This document shows positions 19,095 to 27,446 of a stretch of DNA of 64,000 bases, one piece after another (within the stretch, counting starts at the first letter, position 1; every line of letters begins with the position of its first letter). The notes under the pieces were generated by a model that ran no database searches, was not told where the DNA came from, and saw nothing but the letters and a program-made list of their open reading frames with translations. A program made the translations under genes and the position numbers. Origin of the DNA: Micromonospora haikouensis (lineage in GTDB: Bacteria > Actinomycetota > Actinomycetes > Mycobacteriales > Micromonosporaceae); the NCBI RefSeq assembly GCF_900091595.1, contig NZ_FMCW01000026.1, positions 1-64,000 of the forward strand, given 5' to 3'.

Positions 19095-19981
19095 CCCTGG
19101 CGGTGGCGTGCGCCCTGGGCGCCGCGTTCTGCTTCGCGGTGTCCACGACCATGCACCAGCGGGCCGCGAAGCGCCAGCGGCGGCACCACCCGCTCGACCC
19201 CCGGCTGCTGCTGCGGCTGCTGCGCACGCGCCTGTGGCGGCTCGGCTGGGCACCCGACGTCGCCGGCGTCGGCCTGCAGGCGGTGGCGCTGCGGTTCGGG
19301 CCGCTGGCGCTCGTCCAGCCGCTGATGGCCAGCGGCCTGTTCATGGCGATCCTGATCGAGGCCGGCTGGAACCGGCGCCGGGCGGGGGCGCGGGACCTGC
19401 TCGGCGCGACGGTGGGCCTGGTCGGACTGGCGGCCTTCCTGACGGCCGCCGAGCCGCAGGCGGGCATCCCGGCGCCGACGGCGGGCGCCTGGTGGCGGGT
19501 GGCGCTGGGCGTGGGCGGGGTCGTCGCGGTCGCGCTGGCGCTGTCGGCGCTGGTCACCGGGGCGGCCCGGGGTGCGCTGCTCGGCTTCGCCGCCGGCACC
19601 CTCTACGGCGTCGCCGCGGCCCTGGTCAAGGCGCTGACCGGCGGCTTCCACGGCGATCTGCGCGCCCTCGTGGTCGACCCGCTGCTGCCCGCCTCGGCCG
19701 TGGTCGCCGTGACGGGCCTGGTGATCAACCAGAGCGCCTTCCAGAGCGGCCGGATCGCCGCCCCGCTCACCGCGCTCACCCTCGCCGACCCGGTGGTGAG
19801 CGTGGTGCTCGGGGTGACCGCGTTCCGGGAGACGATCACCCTGGGCGGGCCCCGGGTCGCCGTGCTGGCCCTGGCGGTGGTGGCCATCGTGGTCGGGGTC
19901 TGGCTCGCCGGCACCGCCTCGCCGCCGTCGCCGGAGTCCCGGCGCGTGTCGCCGTCGACAGGAGGGCGACCCGATCCATAG
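19091..19981 (+). CDS. DMT/NIPA-like multi-pass membrane protein
   Basis: The 296-residue protein is almost wholly hydrophobic, with about nine predicted helices and the ALxFGPLALVQPLMASGLF pattern of DMT-superfamily proteins related to EamA and NIPA magnesium transporters. Substrate is not evident. It is the last gene of the coupled trio from 17158. Its 3' end overlaps a good promoter for the next gene. Confidence 0.7.
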   Translation: MTLAVACALGAAFCFAVSTTMHQRAAKRQRRHHPLDPRLLLRLLRTRLWRLGWAPDVAGVGLQAVALRFGPLALVQPLMASGLFMAILIEAGWNRRRAGARDLLGATVGLVGLAAFLTAAEPQAGIPAPTAGAWWRVALGVGGVVAVALALSALVTGAARGALLGFAAGTLYGVAAALVKALTGGFHGDLRALVVDPLLPASAVVAVTGLVINQSAFQSGRIAAPLTALTLADPVVSVVLGVTAFRETITLGGPRVAVLALAVVAIVVGVWLAGTASPPSPESRRVSPSTGGRPDP

Positions 19982-19984
19982 ACT
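19955..19984 (+). promoter_or_regulatory. Sigma-70-like promoter of the cyclophilin gene
   Basis: TCGACA (19955-19960), an 18-nt spacer and TAGACT (19979-19984) lie over the end of the preceding gene and 38 nt before GTG 20023. Confidence 0.45.
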
Positions 19985-20022
19985 GCGATCTTTCTGGAGT
20001 CACGAGCCCAGGAGGACGCCAC

Positions 20023-20835
20023 GTGTCGAGGTCATCCCGCCGGCAGCCGGTCCCGCCGCCCCCGGCCCGTCCCCGCCGGCCACGGGCGTTGCCCCGGCTC
20101 GCCGGGGTCGCGCTGCTCGCCACGGGCCTGGTCGGCGGCAGCGCCGCCGTCGCCGTCGCCGCGCCGCGGTCGGCCACCGGGAGCGCCGTCGCCGAGGTGC
20201 CGCCGCAGACGACCCCCGGGCCGTGCGCGTACACCGAGACCCCCGACGAGCCGCCGGCCCGGCCCGTTCCGCTGCCGCCCGACCCCCGCCGGACGCCCGA
20301 CCACGGCACCGTGCGGGTCACGCTGCGCACCAACCACGGCCCGATCGGGCTGACCCTCGACCGCGAGCAGGCCCCCTGCACCGTGCAGAGCTTCCTGCAC
20401 CTGGCCCGGCACCGGTTCTACGACCGCACGCCGTGCCACCGGCTCACCGCGTACCCGACGCTGAGCGTGCTGCAGTGCGGCGACCCGTCGGGCACCGGCG
20501 AGGGCGGGCCGGGCTACCGGTACGCCGACGAGCTGCCCACCGACCTGCCGCCCGCGCCGACGGACCCGACGGGTGAGCGCCGCGTCTACGCCCGGGGCCT
20601 GCTCGCCATGGCCAACGCCGGCCCCGACACCAACGGCAGCCAGTTCTTCCTGGTATACGCGGACTCGGCGCTGCGCCCGAACTACACCGTCTTCGGCGAG
20701 GTGGACGCCGCCGGCCTGGCCACCCTGGACCGGATCGCCGCCGGCGGGATCGCCCCCACGCCCGAGGACCCGGCCCCGGTCGACGGCGCGCCCGCACTGC
20801 CGGTGGAGATCCGTCGGGCGGTGCGCGGGCGCTGA
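20023..20835 (+). CDS. Exported cyclophilin-type peptidyl-prolyl isomerase
   Basis: The 270-residue product has an Arg/Pro-rich N-terminus, one hydrophobic segment (residues about 28-50) and a periplasm-side cyclophilin domain. The domain starts at VRVTLRTNHGPIGLTL and includes LAMANAGPDTNGSQFFLVY, the active-site segment of the family. AGGAGG precedes the GTG by 7 nt. It probably assists folding of exported proteins. Confidence 0.88.
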   Translation: MSRSSRRQPVPPPPARPRRPRALPRLAGVALLATGLVGGSAAVAVAAPRSATGSAVAEVPPQTTPGPCAYTETPDEPPARPVPLPPDPRRTPDHGTVRVTLRTNHGPIGLTLDREQAPCTVQSFLHLARHRFYDRTPCHRLTAYPTLSVLQCGDPSGTGEGGPGYRYADELPTDLPPAPTDPTGERRVYARGLLAMANAGPDTNGSQFFLVYADSALRPNYTVFGEVDAAGLATLDRIAAGGIAPTPEDPAPVDGAPALPVEIRRAVRGR

Positions 20836-20903
20836 CCCCCGCGCCGGGCGCGGATCCGGCAGGTTGCCGCGAACCGGGCGTAGCTGCTGCTAGAACGGTG
20901 GGT

Positions 20904-21761
20904 ATGGGGCGGCGGCGCGGGGCGGATCGGTCCATCCGGTCCCTCCGCGCCGCCGTGCCGGCCGTGGTCGTCGTGGCGGTCGCCGCGCTGCTGCCCGGCT
21001 GCCCCGCGCCGCAGCGCCCGGAGCCGACCCCGTCCGCCCCGGCCACCCCGACGGCCACCGAGCCACGCGCCCCGGCCGGGTTCGTCGACCTGTCCGACGT
21101 GGACCCGACCGTCGTCACCGACATCCGGTACGCGACCGCCCACAACTTCGTCGGCCGGCCGATCGCCGGCTACCGGGAGCCGCTGTGCCTGCTCACCCGG
21201 CCCGCCGCCGAGGCGCTGCGCCGGGTGCAGCAGGCAGCCCGCGCCACCGGCCACCGGCTGAAGGTGTACGACTGCTACCGGCCCCAACGCGCCGTCGACG
21301 ACGTCGTCGCCTGGGCGGGGCGGCCCGGCGAGCAGCAGACGAAGGCCGAGTTCTACCCCGACGTGGCCAAGTCGCGGCTGTTCGCCGACGGCTACCTCGG
21401 CGCGCCCACCGCACACAGCCGGGGCAGCACGGTCGACGTGACGCTCGTGCCCGACCCGCCGCCCGAGCAGCCCCCGTACGCGCCCGACGCGCCGCTGGTC
21501 GCGTGCACCGCCCCGGCGGGGGAGCGCTTCGCGGACAACACCGTCGACATGGGCACCGGCTTCGACTGCTTCGACCCGCGCGCCCACACCGCCGACCGCC
21601 GGATCACCGGCGTCGCCCGGGACAACCGCGAGCTGCTGGTGCGGCTGATGGCCGACGCCGGCTTCACCAACTATCCGCGCGAGTGGTGGCACTACCGGTA
21701 CGCCGACGAGCCGTACCCCGACACGTACTTCGACTTCCCGGTGGCCCGCTCGTCACTGTGA
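20904..21761 (+). CDS. VanX-like D-alanyl-D-alanine dipeptidase (M15D), exported
   Basis: A 285-residue protein with a signal peptide ending in LPGC, a probable lipobox. The catalytic domain carries DIRYATAHNFVG, YDCYRPQRAV, AHSRGSTVDV (zinc-binding His and Asp) and EWWHYRY (general-base Glu and zinc His), the full set for VanX/DdpX enzymes. It hydrolyses D-Ala-D-Ala. Being exported, it more likely recycles wall fragments than confers glycopeptide resistance, which needs a cytoplasmic VanX plus VanH and VanA; neither is here. A GTG at 20898 is an alternative start. Its 3' end overlaps the convergent esterase gene by 9 bases. Confidence 0.85.
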   Translation: MGRRRGADRSIRSLRAAVPAVVVVAVAALLPGCPAPQRPEPTPSAPATPTATEPRAPAGFVDLSDVDPTVVTDIRYATAHNFVGRPIAGYREPLCLLTRPAAEALRRVQQAARATGHRLKVYDCYRPQRAVDDVVAWAGRPGEQQTKAEFYPDVAKSRLFADGYLGAPTAHSRGSTVDVTLVPDPPPEQPPYAPDAPLVACTAPAGERFADNTVDMGTGFDCFDPRAHTADRRITGVARDNRELLVRLMADAGFTNYPREWWHYRYADEPYPDTYFDFPVARSSL

Positions 21762-22544
21762 CCGGGTGACGGGGGCGCGCAGCGGCAGCCACGCCAGCAC
21801 GTCGGAGATCTTCGTGTCCCAGTACGCCCAGTCGTGGTCGCCGGGGGAGAAGTCCACGGTCAGCGGCACGCCCCGCCGCCGGGCCGTCTCGACGAACCGG
21901 GTGTTGTCGTCGAACAGGAAGTCCTCGGTGCCGCAGGCGACGTAGAGGGCCGGCAGGTCGTCGCCGGCGCGTTCCAGCAGCGCCACCGTGTCGTCGTCGC
22001 TGCCGGGCACCGTGCGGTCGCCGAAGACGGTGTGCCACACCGCCGGGTCCATCGGGTGGGTGGAGTGGTCCTGCCGGTGGGCGACGTTCAGCGCCCCCGA
22101 CAGGCTCGCCGCCGCCGCGAACCGCCCCGGCTCGCGCAGCGCCCACTTGACCGCGCCGTATCCGCCCATCGACAGGCCGGCGACGAAGGTGTCCTCCCGC
22201 CGGTCGGACAGCCGGAAGAACGAGCGGCAGACCTCGGGCAGCTCCTCGCTGAGGAACGTCCAGTACCGGTTGCCGTTCTCCTCGTCGGTGTAGAAGCTCC
22301 GTCCCACCTGCGGCATCACCACGGCCAGGCCGAGCGGCGCGACGTACCGCTCGATGGAGGTGCGCCGGGTCCAGATCGTGTCGTCGTCGCTGAGGCCGTG
22401 CAGCAGATACAGCACGGGCGGGTCGCCGGCCGGCGCGCCGCCGGCCAGCCCGATCCCGGCACCGGCCGGGTCCGGCAGGAGCACCGTCATCGAGGTGCCC
22501 ATGCCCAGCGCCTCGGAGTGGAAGTTGCACCGGATCAATGCCAT
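21753..22544 (-). CDS. Esterase of the esterase D / mycolyltransferase fold (PF00756-like)
   Basis: A 263-residue alpha/beta hydrolase without a signal peptide. LLHGLSDDDTIW forms the oxyanion region and GLSMGGYGAVKWAL the nucleophile elbow; GDHDWAYWD gives the catalytic His. It resembles putative tributyrin esterases and S-formylglutathione hydrolases. It is convergent with the dipeptidase gene, overlapping it by 9 bases, and divergent from the DUF6193-like gene. Confidence 0.85.
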   Translation of the reverse strand: MALIRCNFHSEALGMGTSMTVLLPDPAGAGIGLAGGAPAGDPPVLYLLHGLSDDDTIWTRRTSIERYVAPLGLAVVMPQVGRSFYTDEENGNRYWTFLSEELPEVCRSFFRLSDRREDTFVAGLSMGGYGAVKWALREPGRFAAAASLSGALNVAHRQDHSTHPMDPAVWHTVFGDRTVPGSDDDTVALLERAGDDLPALYVACGTEDFLFDDNTRFVETARRRGVPLTVDFSPGDHDWAYWDTKISDVLAWLPLRAPVTRSQ

Positions 22545-22727
22545 GGGCGTGGATGCTACGCGCCGGAAGGCCGCGGCGACGCGGGCGGAGCCCGCCGGCC
22601 GGGGGCGGGACCTTGGTCCGGTCGGCGCAGGAATTTCGTCCCGAGTCGTCCGCGAGGGTAGCTGCCAGGTTTACCAGGCTGTAACGTCCGCGCTGCTGGA
22701 TCCGTCACAGAGAAGTGGGAGTCAGTG

Positions 22728-23126
22728 GTGACCGACGTGTCGACGGCGCTGGGTGTGCGCCTCTACCCCGACCTGGTCGAGCTGGGCGGACTCGCGTCCG
22801 CGCTGGCCCTGGCCGCGACCCGGTGCCAGGCCGACGTGGGCCGCATCAGCGCCCCCGAGCAGGGGCGGGGCCGGTTCACGTGCGCCGAGCTGCGCTCCGA
22901 ACGGGGCGCCATCTGCGTGGGCCTGGGCTCGCAGGCCCGCTACTTCATGGTCGACATCTCGGGCGCGGACGGCAGCCGGGCCGACGGCGACACCACCGAC
23001 CTGGACCAGGTCGTGCGGATCGCCGACGCCTGGCGCGGCGGGGCGAGCCTCGGCGAGCTGCGGGCCCGCTTCCCGTTCCTCGACCACGTCTCCGAGCCGG
23101 TTGCCGAGCACCCGACCCACGCCTGA
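22728..23126 (+). CDS. DUF6193-like protein
   Basis: The 132-residue soluble protein contains ADAWRGGASLGELRARFPFL near its C-terminus. I recognise this as the tail motif of DUF6193 family proteins, which occur in actinomycetes, sometimes near natural-product genes. No catalytic residues are evident. GTG 22725 is an equally possible start. Function unknown. Confidence 0.6.
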   Translation: MTDVSTALGVRLYPDLVELGGLASALALAATRCQADVGRISAPEQGRGRFTCAELRSERGAICVGLGSQARYFMVDISGADGSRADGDTTDLDQVVRIADAWRGGASLGELRARFPFLDHVSEPVAEHPTHA

Positions 23127-23190
23127 CGCCGGGGCGTCGGTCGCCGATTATCCGTTGCCGGTCGTCCCGCCCCCGGCCTACCTTTCCTCA

Positions 23191-23228
23191 TCCGACGGGG
23201 AGAGACTCCTCGTCCGACGAGGAGAGAC
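23191..23228 (+). promoter_or_regulatory. Duplicated leader with Shine-Dalgarno in a hairpin, before rtcB
   Basis: A 16-base unit (TCCGACGRGGAGAGAC) occurs twice, at 23191-23206 and 23213-23228. The second copy's GAGGAG lies in the 3' arm of a perfect 8-bp hairpin (23206-23213 with 23217-23224, loop CCG), ending 7 nt before ATG 23232. The fold would hide the ribosome-binding site. Confidence 0.5.
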
Positions 23229-23231
23229 ACG

Positions 23232-24431
23232 ATGGCCTTCACCCCGCTGCCCGGCACCCGCGCGCCCGTCCGGGTCTGGACCGACCCGTACGCGATCGAG
23301 CCGCAGGCCGCCCGGCAGTTGCGCAACATCGGCGCGCTGCCGTGGGTCGAGGGCGTCGCCGTCATGCCCGACGTCCACTTCGGCAAGGGCGCGACCGTCG
23401 GCTCGGTGATCGCGATGCGGCAGGCGGTCTCCCCGGCCGCCGTCGGCGTGGACATCGGCTGCGGCATGTCGGCCGTGCGCACCTCGCTGACCGCCGCCGA
23501 CCTGCCCGACGACCTCGCCGGGCTGCGCTCGGCGATCGAGGCCGCGATCCCGGTGGGCTTCGCCAAGCACGACGACCCGGTCGACCCGCGCCGGGTGCGG
23601 GGGCTGGAGCAGCGCGGCTGGGCCGACTTCTGGGCGCGCTTCGCCACCCTGGACGAGCGGGTGGCCCCGCTGGAGGGCCGCGCCCGGCAGCAGCTGGGCA
23701 CCCTCGGCGGCGGCAACCACTTCATCGAGGTCTGCCTCGAGTCCGGCGGGCCCGACGCCGGCCGGGTCTGGCTGATGCTGCACTCCGGCTCCCGCAACAT
23801 CGGCAAGGAGCTGGCGGAGCGGCACATGGGCGTCGCGCGGCGGCTGCCGCACAACGCCGGTCTGCCCGACCGGGACCTCGCGGTGTTCCTCGCCGGCACC
23901 CCCGAGATGGCGGCGTACCGGCGGGACCTGTGGTGGGCGCAGGAGTACGCCCGGCGCAACCGTGCGCTGATGCTGGCCCTGCTCTGCGGCGTGGTCCGCG
24001 ACGCGGTCGGTCACGTCGGCTTCGACGAGCCGATCAGCTGCCACCACAACTACGTCGCCGAGGAGACCTACGACGGGGTGGACGTGCTGGTCACCCGCAA
24101 GGGCGCGATCCGGGCCGGCGCGGGTGACCTGGGCATCATCCCCGGGTCGATGGGCACCGGGTCGTACATCGTGCGCGGCAGGGGCAACCCCGACGCGTAC
24201 TGTTCCGCCTCGCACGGGGCGGGACGGCGGATGTCGCGCGGGCAGGCGAAGCGGACGTACAGCACCGCCGACCTGGCGGCGCAGACCGCCGGGGTGGAGT
24301 GCCGCAAGGACGCCGGGGTGGTCGACGAGATCCCGGCCGCGTACAAGGACATCACGCAGGTGATGGCGCAGCAGGAGGACCTGGTCGAGGTCGTCGCCCA
24401 CCTCAGGCAGGTGGTCTGCGTGAAGGGCTGA
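23232..24431 (+). CDS. rtcB: RtcB-family RNA ligase
   Basis: The 399-residue protein shows the RtcB hallmarks: MPDVHFGKGATVGSV, GVDIGCGMSAVRT (metal-binding Asp and Cys), LGGGNHFIEV, HSGSRNIG and CHHNY. The C-terminal ASHGAGRRMSR holds the His that receives GMP. RtcB joins RNA 2',3'-cyclic phosphate or 3'-phosphate ends to 5'-OH ends using GTP and a divalent metal. Length suits the bacterial form. No archease gene is visible. A DUF6193-like gene lies 105 bases upstream, and smpB and kptA follow, giving a small RNA-repair and rescue neighbourhood. Confidence 0.92.
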   Translation: MAFTPLPGTRAPVRVWTDPYAIEPQAARQLRNIGALPWVEGVAVMPDVHFGKGATVGSVIAMRQAVSPAAVGVDIGCGMSAVRTSLTAADLPDDLAGLRSAIEAAIPVGFAKHDDPVDPRRVRGLEQRGWADFWARFATLDERVAPLEGRARQQLGTLGGGNHFIEVCLESGGPDAGRVWLMLHSGSRNIGKELAERHMGVARRLPHNAGLPDRDLAVFLAGTPEMAAYRRDLWWAQEYARRNRALMLALLCGVVRDAVGHVGFDEPISCHHNYVAEETYDGVDVLVTRKGAIRAGAGDLGIIPGSMGTGSYIVRGRGNPDAYCSASHGAGRRMSRGQAKRTYSTADLAAQTAGVECRKDAGVVDEIPAAYKDITQVMAQQEDLVEVVAHLRQVVCVKG

Positions 24432-24455
24432 CCGGGCTCGCCGCCGGGGTCGTGC

Positions 24456-24944
24456 CTACCGGCGGCGAGCTTGGGCGCCCTTGAGGCGGCGGCCCAGCTC
24501 CCGGGCGATCTCCCGGTTGGCGTCGCGCTCGGCGATGGCCTGCCGCTTGTCGTACGACCGCCTGCCCCGGGCCAGCCCCAGCTCCACCTTCGCCCAGCCG
24601 TTGGAGAAGTACAGCGACAGCGGCACGAGCGTCAGCCCGCCCTCGCGTACCCGGTCGAGGATCCGGTCGATCTCGATGCGGCGCAGCAGCAGCTTGCGGG
24701 TGCGCCGGGGCTGGTGGTTGGTCCAGCTGCCGAAGCCGTACTCGGCGATGTGCAGGCCGTGCAGCATCAGCTCGCCGTCGTGCTCCTGGGCGAAGGCGTC
24801 GACCAGGGACACGTACCCGGCGCGCAGCGACTTCACCTCGGTGCCGGCGAGCACCAGCCCCGCCTCGTACGTCTTGAGGATGTCGTAGTCGTGGCGGGCC
24901 TTCTTGTTCGACGCGACGAGGGTGCGTCCGGTCTCCCTGGGCAC
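24456..24944 (-). CDS. smpB: SsrA-binding protein SmpB
   Basis: A 162-residue protein with VASNKKARHDYDILKTYEAG at the start, GTEVKSLR, and the basic tail ARGRRSYDKRQAIAERDANR, all typical of SmpB. It binds tmRNA and brings it to stalled ribosomes. The GTG start at 24944 has GGGAGG 7 nt upstream. It is convergent with rtcB (24-base gap) and divergent from kptA. I did not see the tmRNA gene nearby. Confidence 0.93.
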   Translation of the reverse strand: MPRETGRTLVASNKKARHDYDILKTYEAGLVLAGTEVKSLRAGYVSLVDAFAQEHDGELMLHGLHIAEYGFGSWTNHQPRRTRKLLLRRIEIDRILDRVREGGLTLVPLSLYFSNGWAKVELGLARGRRSYDKRQAIAERDANREIARELGRRLKGAQARRR

Positions 24945-25047
24945 GGTCGGCCTCCCGCTGCTGGTTGCGCCCCGACGGCGAGAGGCTAGCAGCCGCCCGC
25001 CCGGTAATCGGGTGGAGCCGCGCGACGGCGGCGACCACAATGCCGCC

Positions 25048-25593
25048 ATGGACCACCGCACCATGGTCAAGTTGAGCAAGCGGATGTCGAAGGCGCTGCG
25101 GCACGAGCCGTACCGCCTCGGCCTCGCACCGGACGGGGCCGGCTGGGTGCCGGTCGACGACCTCCTCGCCGCCCTGCGGGTGGGGCGGCCCGACCTCGAC
25201 GCGGTCGTGGCCGGCAACGACAAGCAGCGCTTCGCGGTCGAACGCGGCCCCGACGGGGTCGAGCGGATCCGCGCCAACCAGGGCCACTCGATCCCCGTCG
25301 AGCTGGGACTGCCGACGGTCGAGCCGCCCCCGCTGCTCTACCACGGCACCGCCGCCGCCGTCCTCGACTCGATCCGGGCCACCGGGCTGCACCGGGGCGG
25401 CCGGCACCACGTACACCTGTCGGCCGACGTCGAGACGGCCCGCCGGGTCGGCGCCCGACGCGGCGGGCCGGTCGTGGTGCTCACCGTGGACGCGGCGGCG
25501 ATGGTCCGCGACGGGCACGCGTTCCACCGCAGCGCCAACGGCGTGTGGCTGACCGACGCGGTCCCGGCCCGGTACCTGAGCCCGGGCGGGTAG
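25048..25593 (+). CDS. kptA: RNA 2'-phosphotransferase (KptA/Tpt1)
   Basis: The 181-residue protein starts with KLSKRMSKALRHEP (the SKxLRH motif) and has an N-terminal winged-helix region, then YHGTAAAVLDSIRATGL and HHVHLSADVETA, the NAD-binding elements of the Tpt1 ADP-ribosyltransferase fold. Tpt1/KptA removes a 2'-phosphate left at an RNA splice junction using NAD+. Canonical RtcB joints do not carry such a phosphate, so the proximity to rtcB is suggestive rather than mechanistic. Confidence 0.88.
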   Translation: MDHRTMVKLSKRMSKALRHEPYRLGLAPDGAGWVPVDDLLAALRVGRPDLDAVVAGNDKQRFAVERGPDGVERIRANQGHSIPVELGLPTVEPPPLLYHGTAAAVLDSIRATGLHRGGRHHVHLSADVETARRVGARRGGPVVVLTVDAAAMVRDGHAFHRSANGVWLTDAVPARYLSPGG

Positions 25594-25810
25594 GGGCACC
25601 CCACAGACCCCGGCGCGCCATCGAAACTCGCCCGTCCGCCCGGCAAGATCGTCGCGCGGTGGGTGACCTGCGGCTCGACGGACCTGTACGACGAGTCGAC
25701 CGTCGCCGAGCGGTGCCGCCGGTACGTCGACATCCTCGTCCGGTGGCCGGGTAGCCCTTGACCGGCCACCGTGGACGGTTCTTGTCATACCCCGGTCGCA
25801 GTATGGAGTC

Positions 25811-26224
25811 ATGGCTGCTCCCGCACTGGCTCACGAGCCCACCCCGCCGCGTGCCCTGTCGCTGCGCGAGACCCGCACCCGGCTGACCCAACTCGTCGCG
25901 ATGGCCGAGCTGACCGACACGGTCACCCTGGTCACCCGCGACGGCGACCCCCGCCCGATCGCCGCGATCGTGCCCGCCTCCGCCGCCCGCAGCGCGGCCC
26001 AGGCGCGGGCCGACGCCGACCGGCTCGCCACGGTGACGGCGGGCTGGGCCCGCCGCCTGGAGGAGTCGCACCGGCAGAGCAGCCGTCGGCACGCCGCCGA
26101 GCTGCGGGCCGTCACCGAGGCGCTCGCCGAGGTCTGGGCCGAGCTCGACCGCCGGGTCGCCTCTGGCAGCGACCCGGCGCTGGCCCGGCTCCGCGCCGCC
26201 CACGCCGACCTGCTGCGCGACTGA
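25811..26224 (+). CDS. Phd/YefM-like antitoxin-type protein
   Basis: A 137-residue protein whose first 55 residues (SLRETRTRLTQLVAMAE, VTLVTRDGDPRPIAAIVP) follow the Phd/YefM DNA-binding antitoxin pattern, followed by a long Ala/Arg-rich helix. No toxin gene is adjacent: the next gene encodes an acetyltransferase 94 bases away. It could be an orphan antitoxin-like regulator. Confidence 0.6.
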   Translation: MAAPALAHEPTPPRALSLRETRTRLTQLVAMAELTDTVTLVTRDGDPRPIAAIVPASAARSAAQARADADRLATVTAGWARRLEESHRQSSRRHAAELRAVTEALAEVWAELDRRVASGSDPALARLRAAHADLLRD

Positions 26225-26318
26225 CCCGCTGGTCCGGCCGCTCCGGGTGGGCCGGGTGCGGCCGCGCGCCCGGGTATGGTCTGCTGGACGGGTCCGCTCC
26301 GCGCCCCCGGGAGGTTCG

Positions 26319-26885
26319 GTGTTCGCTCGCCCCCTGACCGCCGACGCCGAGCTGCGTCCACTGGAGCCGTGGCGCGCCGAGGAGTTCCTCGGCCACCTCG
26401 ACCGGGCCCGGGAGCACATCGCGCCCTGGGTGGGACGGTCGTTCGTGGCCACCGACCTCGCGTCCGCGCGGGCCGTCCTGCAACGGTACGCCGACGCGGG
26501 GGCCCGCGACGCCGGCGGGATCTGGGGCATCTGGCTCACGGGGCCGGCCCCGCAGCAACCGACCCTGGTCGGCGGGGTCATGTTCGTCTCGTTCGACACG
26601 GCGCTCGGTGTGTGCGAGGCGGGCTGCTGGCTGGAGCCGGCCGCGCAGGGGCGGGGCCTGATCACCCGTGCCGCCGGCCTGATCGTCGACTGGGCGGTGC
26701 GGGAGCGGGGCATCCACCGGGTCGAGTGGCGCACGAACCCGCGCAACACCCGCAGCATCGCCGTCGCCCGCCGCCTGGGCATGCGCCGCGACGGCACGCT
26801 GCGCCAGGCGGTCCCCGGGCCGGGCGGGCGCGTCGACATCGACATCTGGTCGGTTCTCGCCGACGAGTGGCGGCGGCCGGCCTGA
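26319..26885 (+). CDS. GNAT acetyltransferase, RimJ/RimL type
   Basis: The 188-residue protein has the RimJ/RimL-type layout: LRPLEPWRAEEFLGHL near the start, acetyl-CoA-binding QGRGLITRAAGLIVDWA, and NPRNTRSIAVARRLGMRRDG. GGGAGG lies 4 nt before the GTG start. It may acetylate a protein N-terminus or a small amine; target unknown. Confidence 0.8.
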   Translation: MFARPLTADAELRPLEPWRAEEFLGHLDRAREHIAPWVGRSFVATDLASARAVLQRYADAGARDAGGIWGIWLTGPAPQQPTLVGGVMFVSFDTALGVCEAGCWLEPAAQGRGLITRAAGLIVDWAVRERGIHRVEWRTNPRNTRSIAVARRLGMRRDGTLRQAVPGPGGRVDIDIWSVLADEWRRPA

Positions 26886-26950
26886 CGGCCCTGACGGATG
26901 CCCGCCGGCGCTGCCCGGCCGCGTGACCGCCGACGGCCCGGAGCCCGGAG

Positions 26951-27074
26951 CGCCCGTCCCAAAGCCAGGCGACGCCCGTCGATGGCCTACAGCGCCGTCG
27001 ACGGCCCGGCCACGCCCGTTCGAAGGCCCGGCCACGCCGGTCGACGGCCTGCAGCGCCCGTCGACGGGCGGCGC
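26951..27074. repeat. Tandem array of about six 20-22-bp imperfect units
   Basis: Units begin CGCC(C)GTCGACGGCC and run end to end at about 26951, 26973, 26993, 27013, 27035 and 27055. Each has a centre close to the palindrome CCGTCGACGG. The array lies between the acetyltransferase gene and the NRPS block and has no convincing gene in any frame. Confidence 0.6.
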
Positions 27075-27446
27075 GGCCGGGCTGCTTCGGAGGGCGTGGC
27101 AGCTTCCCGACAGCCACGGGCCGGCGAGGCCGGCGGCTGGCGGTCGCGCCCGGGGCATCGGCCCTGTTCAGTGCCGCGCCGCCCGATGCGCAGGTCACAT
27201 AACGGGCGGGAGTGGCCGGTCCGAGTTTCGCCACTGGTGTCCCGCATCTTGGGAGGGCCCTTGGCATTCCCATCGGCGCTCGTGGAATCTCTCAGCGGAG
27301 AGCAATCGATCGATCGCTGTAAGTAGCAGAGCGTGAGGGGCCCGGCGCGCTGACCTGCCGAAGGGTCATCCAGGGCGCACGTACCGTTACGATCTTGGGG
27401 GCCGTTCGGTGTCTGGCTGCACGCGCACGACGAATCGCGGGCGGAA
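27075..27446 (+). promoter_or_regulatory. Probable promoter and leader region of the NRPS block
   Basis: These 372 bases hold no gene and are less GC-rich near 27190-27330. TTGGCA (27261-27266), an 18-nt spacer and GAATCT (27285-27290) form a weak sigma-70-like candidate. A CTCTC/GAGAG inverted repeat (27289-27302) and a CGATCGATCG palindrome (27307-27316) follow. All 15 genes downstream run the same way with almost no gaps, so the main promoter should be here. Confidence 0.35.

Noticed and set aside
20904..21761. Glycopeptide-resistance locus
   Set aside because: A VanX-like enzyme is present but it is exported and there is no VanH, VanA or VanRS nearby.
24432..25047. tmRNA gene beside smpB
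   Set aside because: I looked for the tRNA-like ends and tag frame around smpB and saw none.
25811..26885. Toxin-antitoxin pair formed by the Phd-like gene and the GNAT gene
   Set aside because: GNAT toxins usually pair with an RHH (DUF1778) antitoxin and are immediately adjacent; here the antitoxin-like protein is Phd-type, the gap is 94 bases, and the enzyme looks like RimJ/RimL.
26951..27074. CRISPR array
   Set aside because: The repeat units abut with no unique spacers, vary among themselves, and no cas genes are present.
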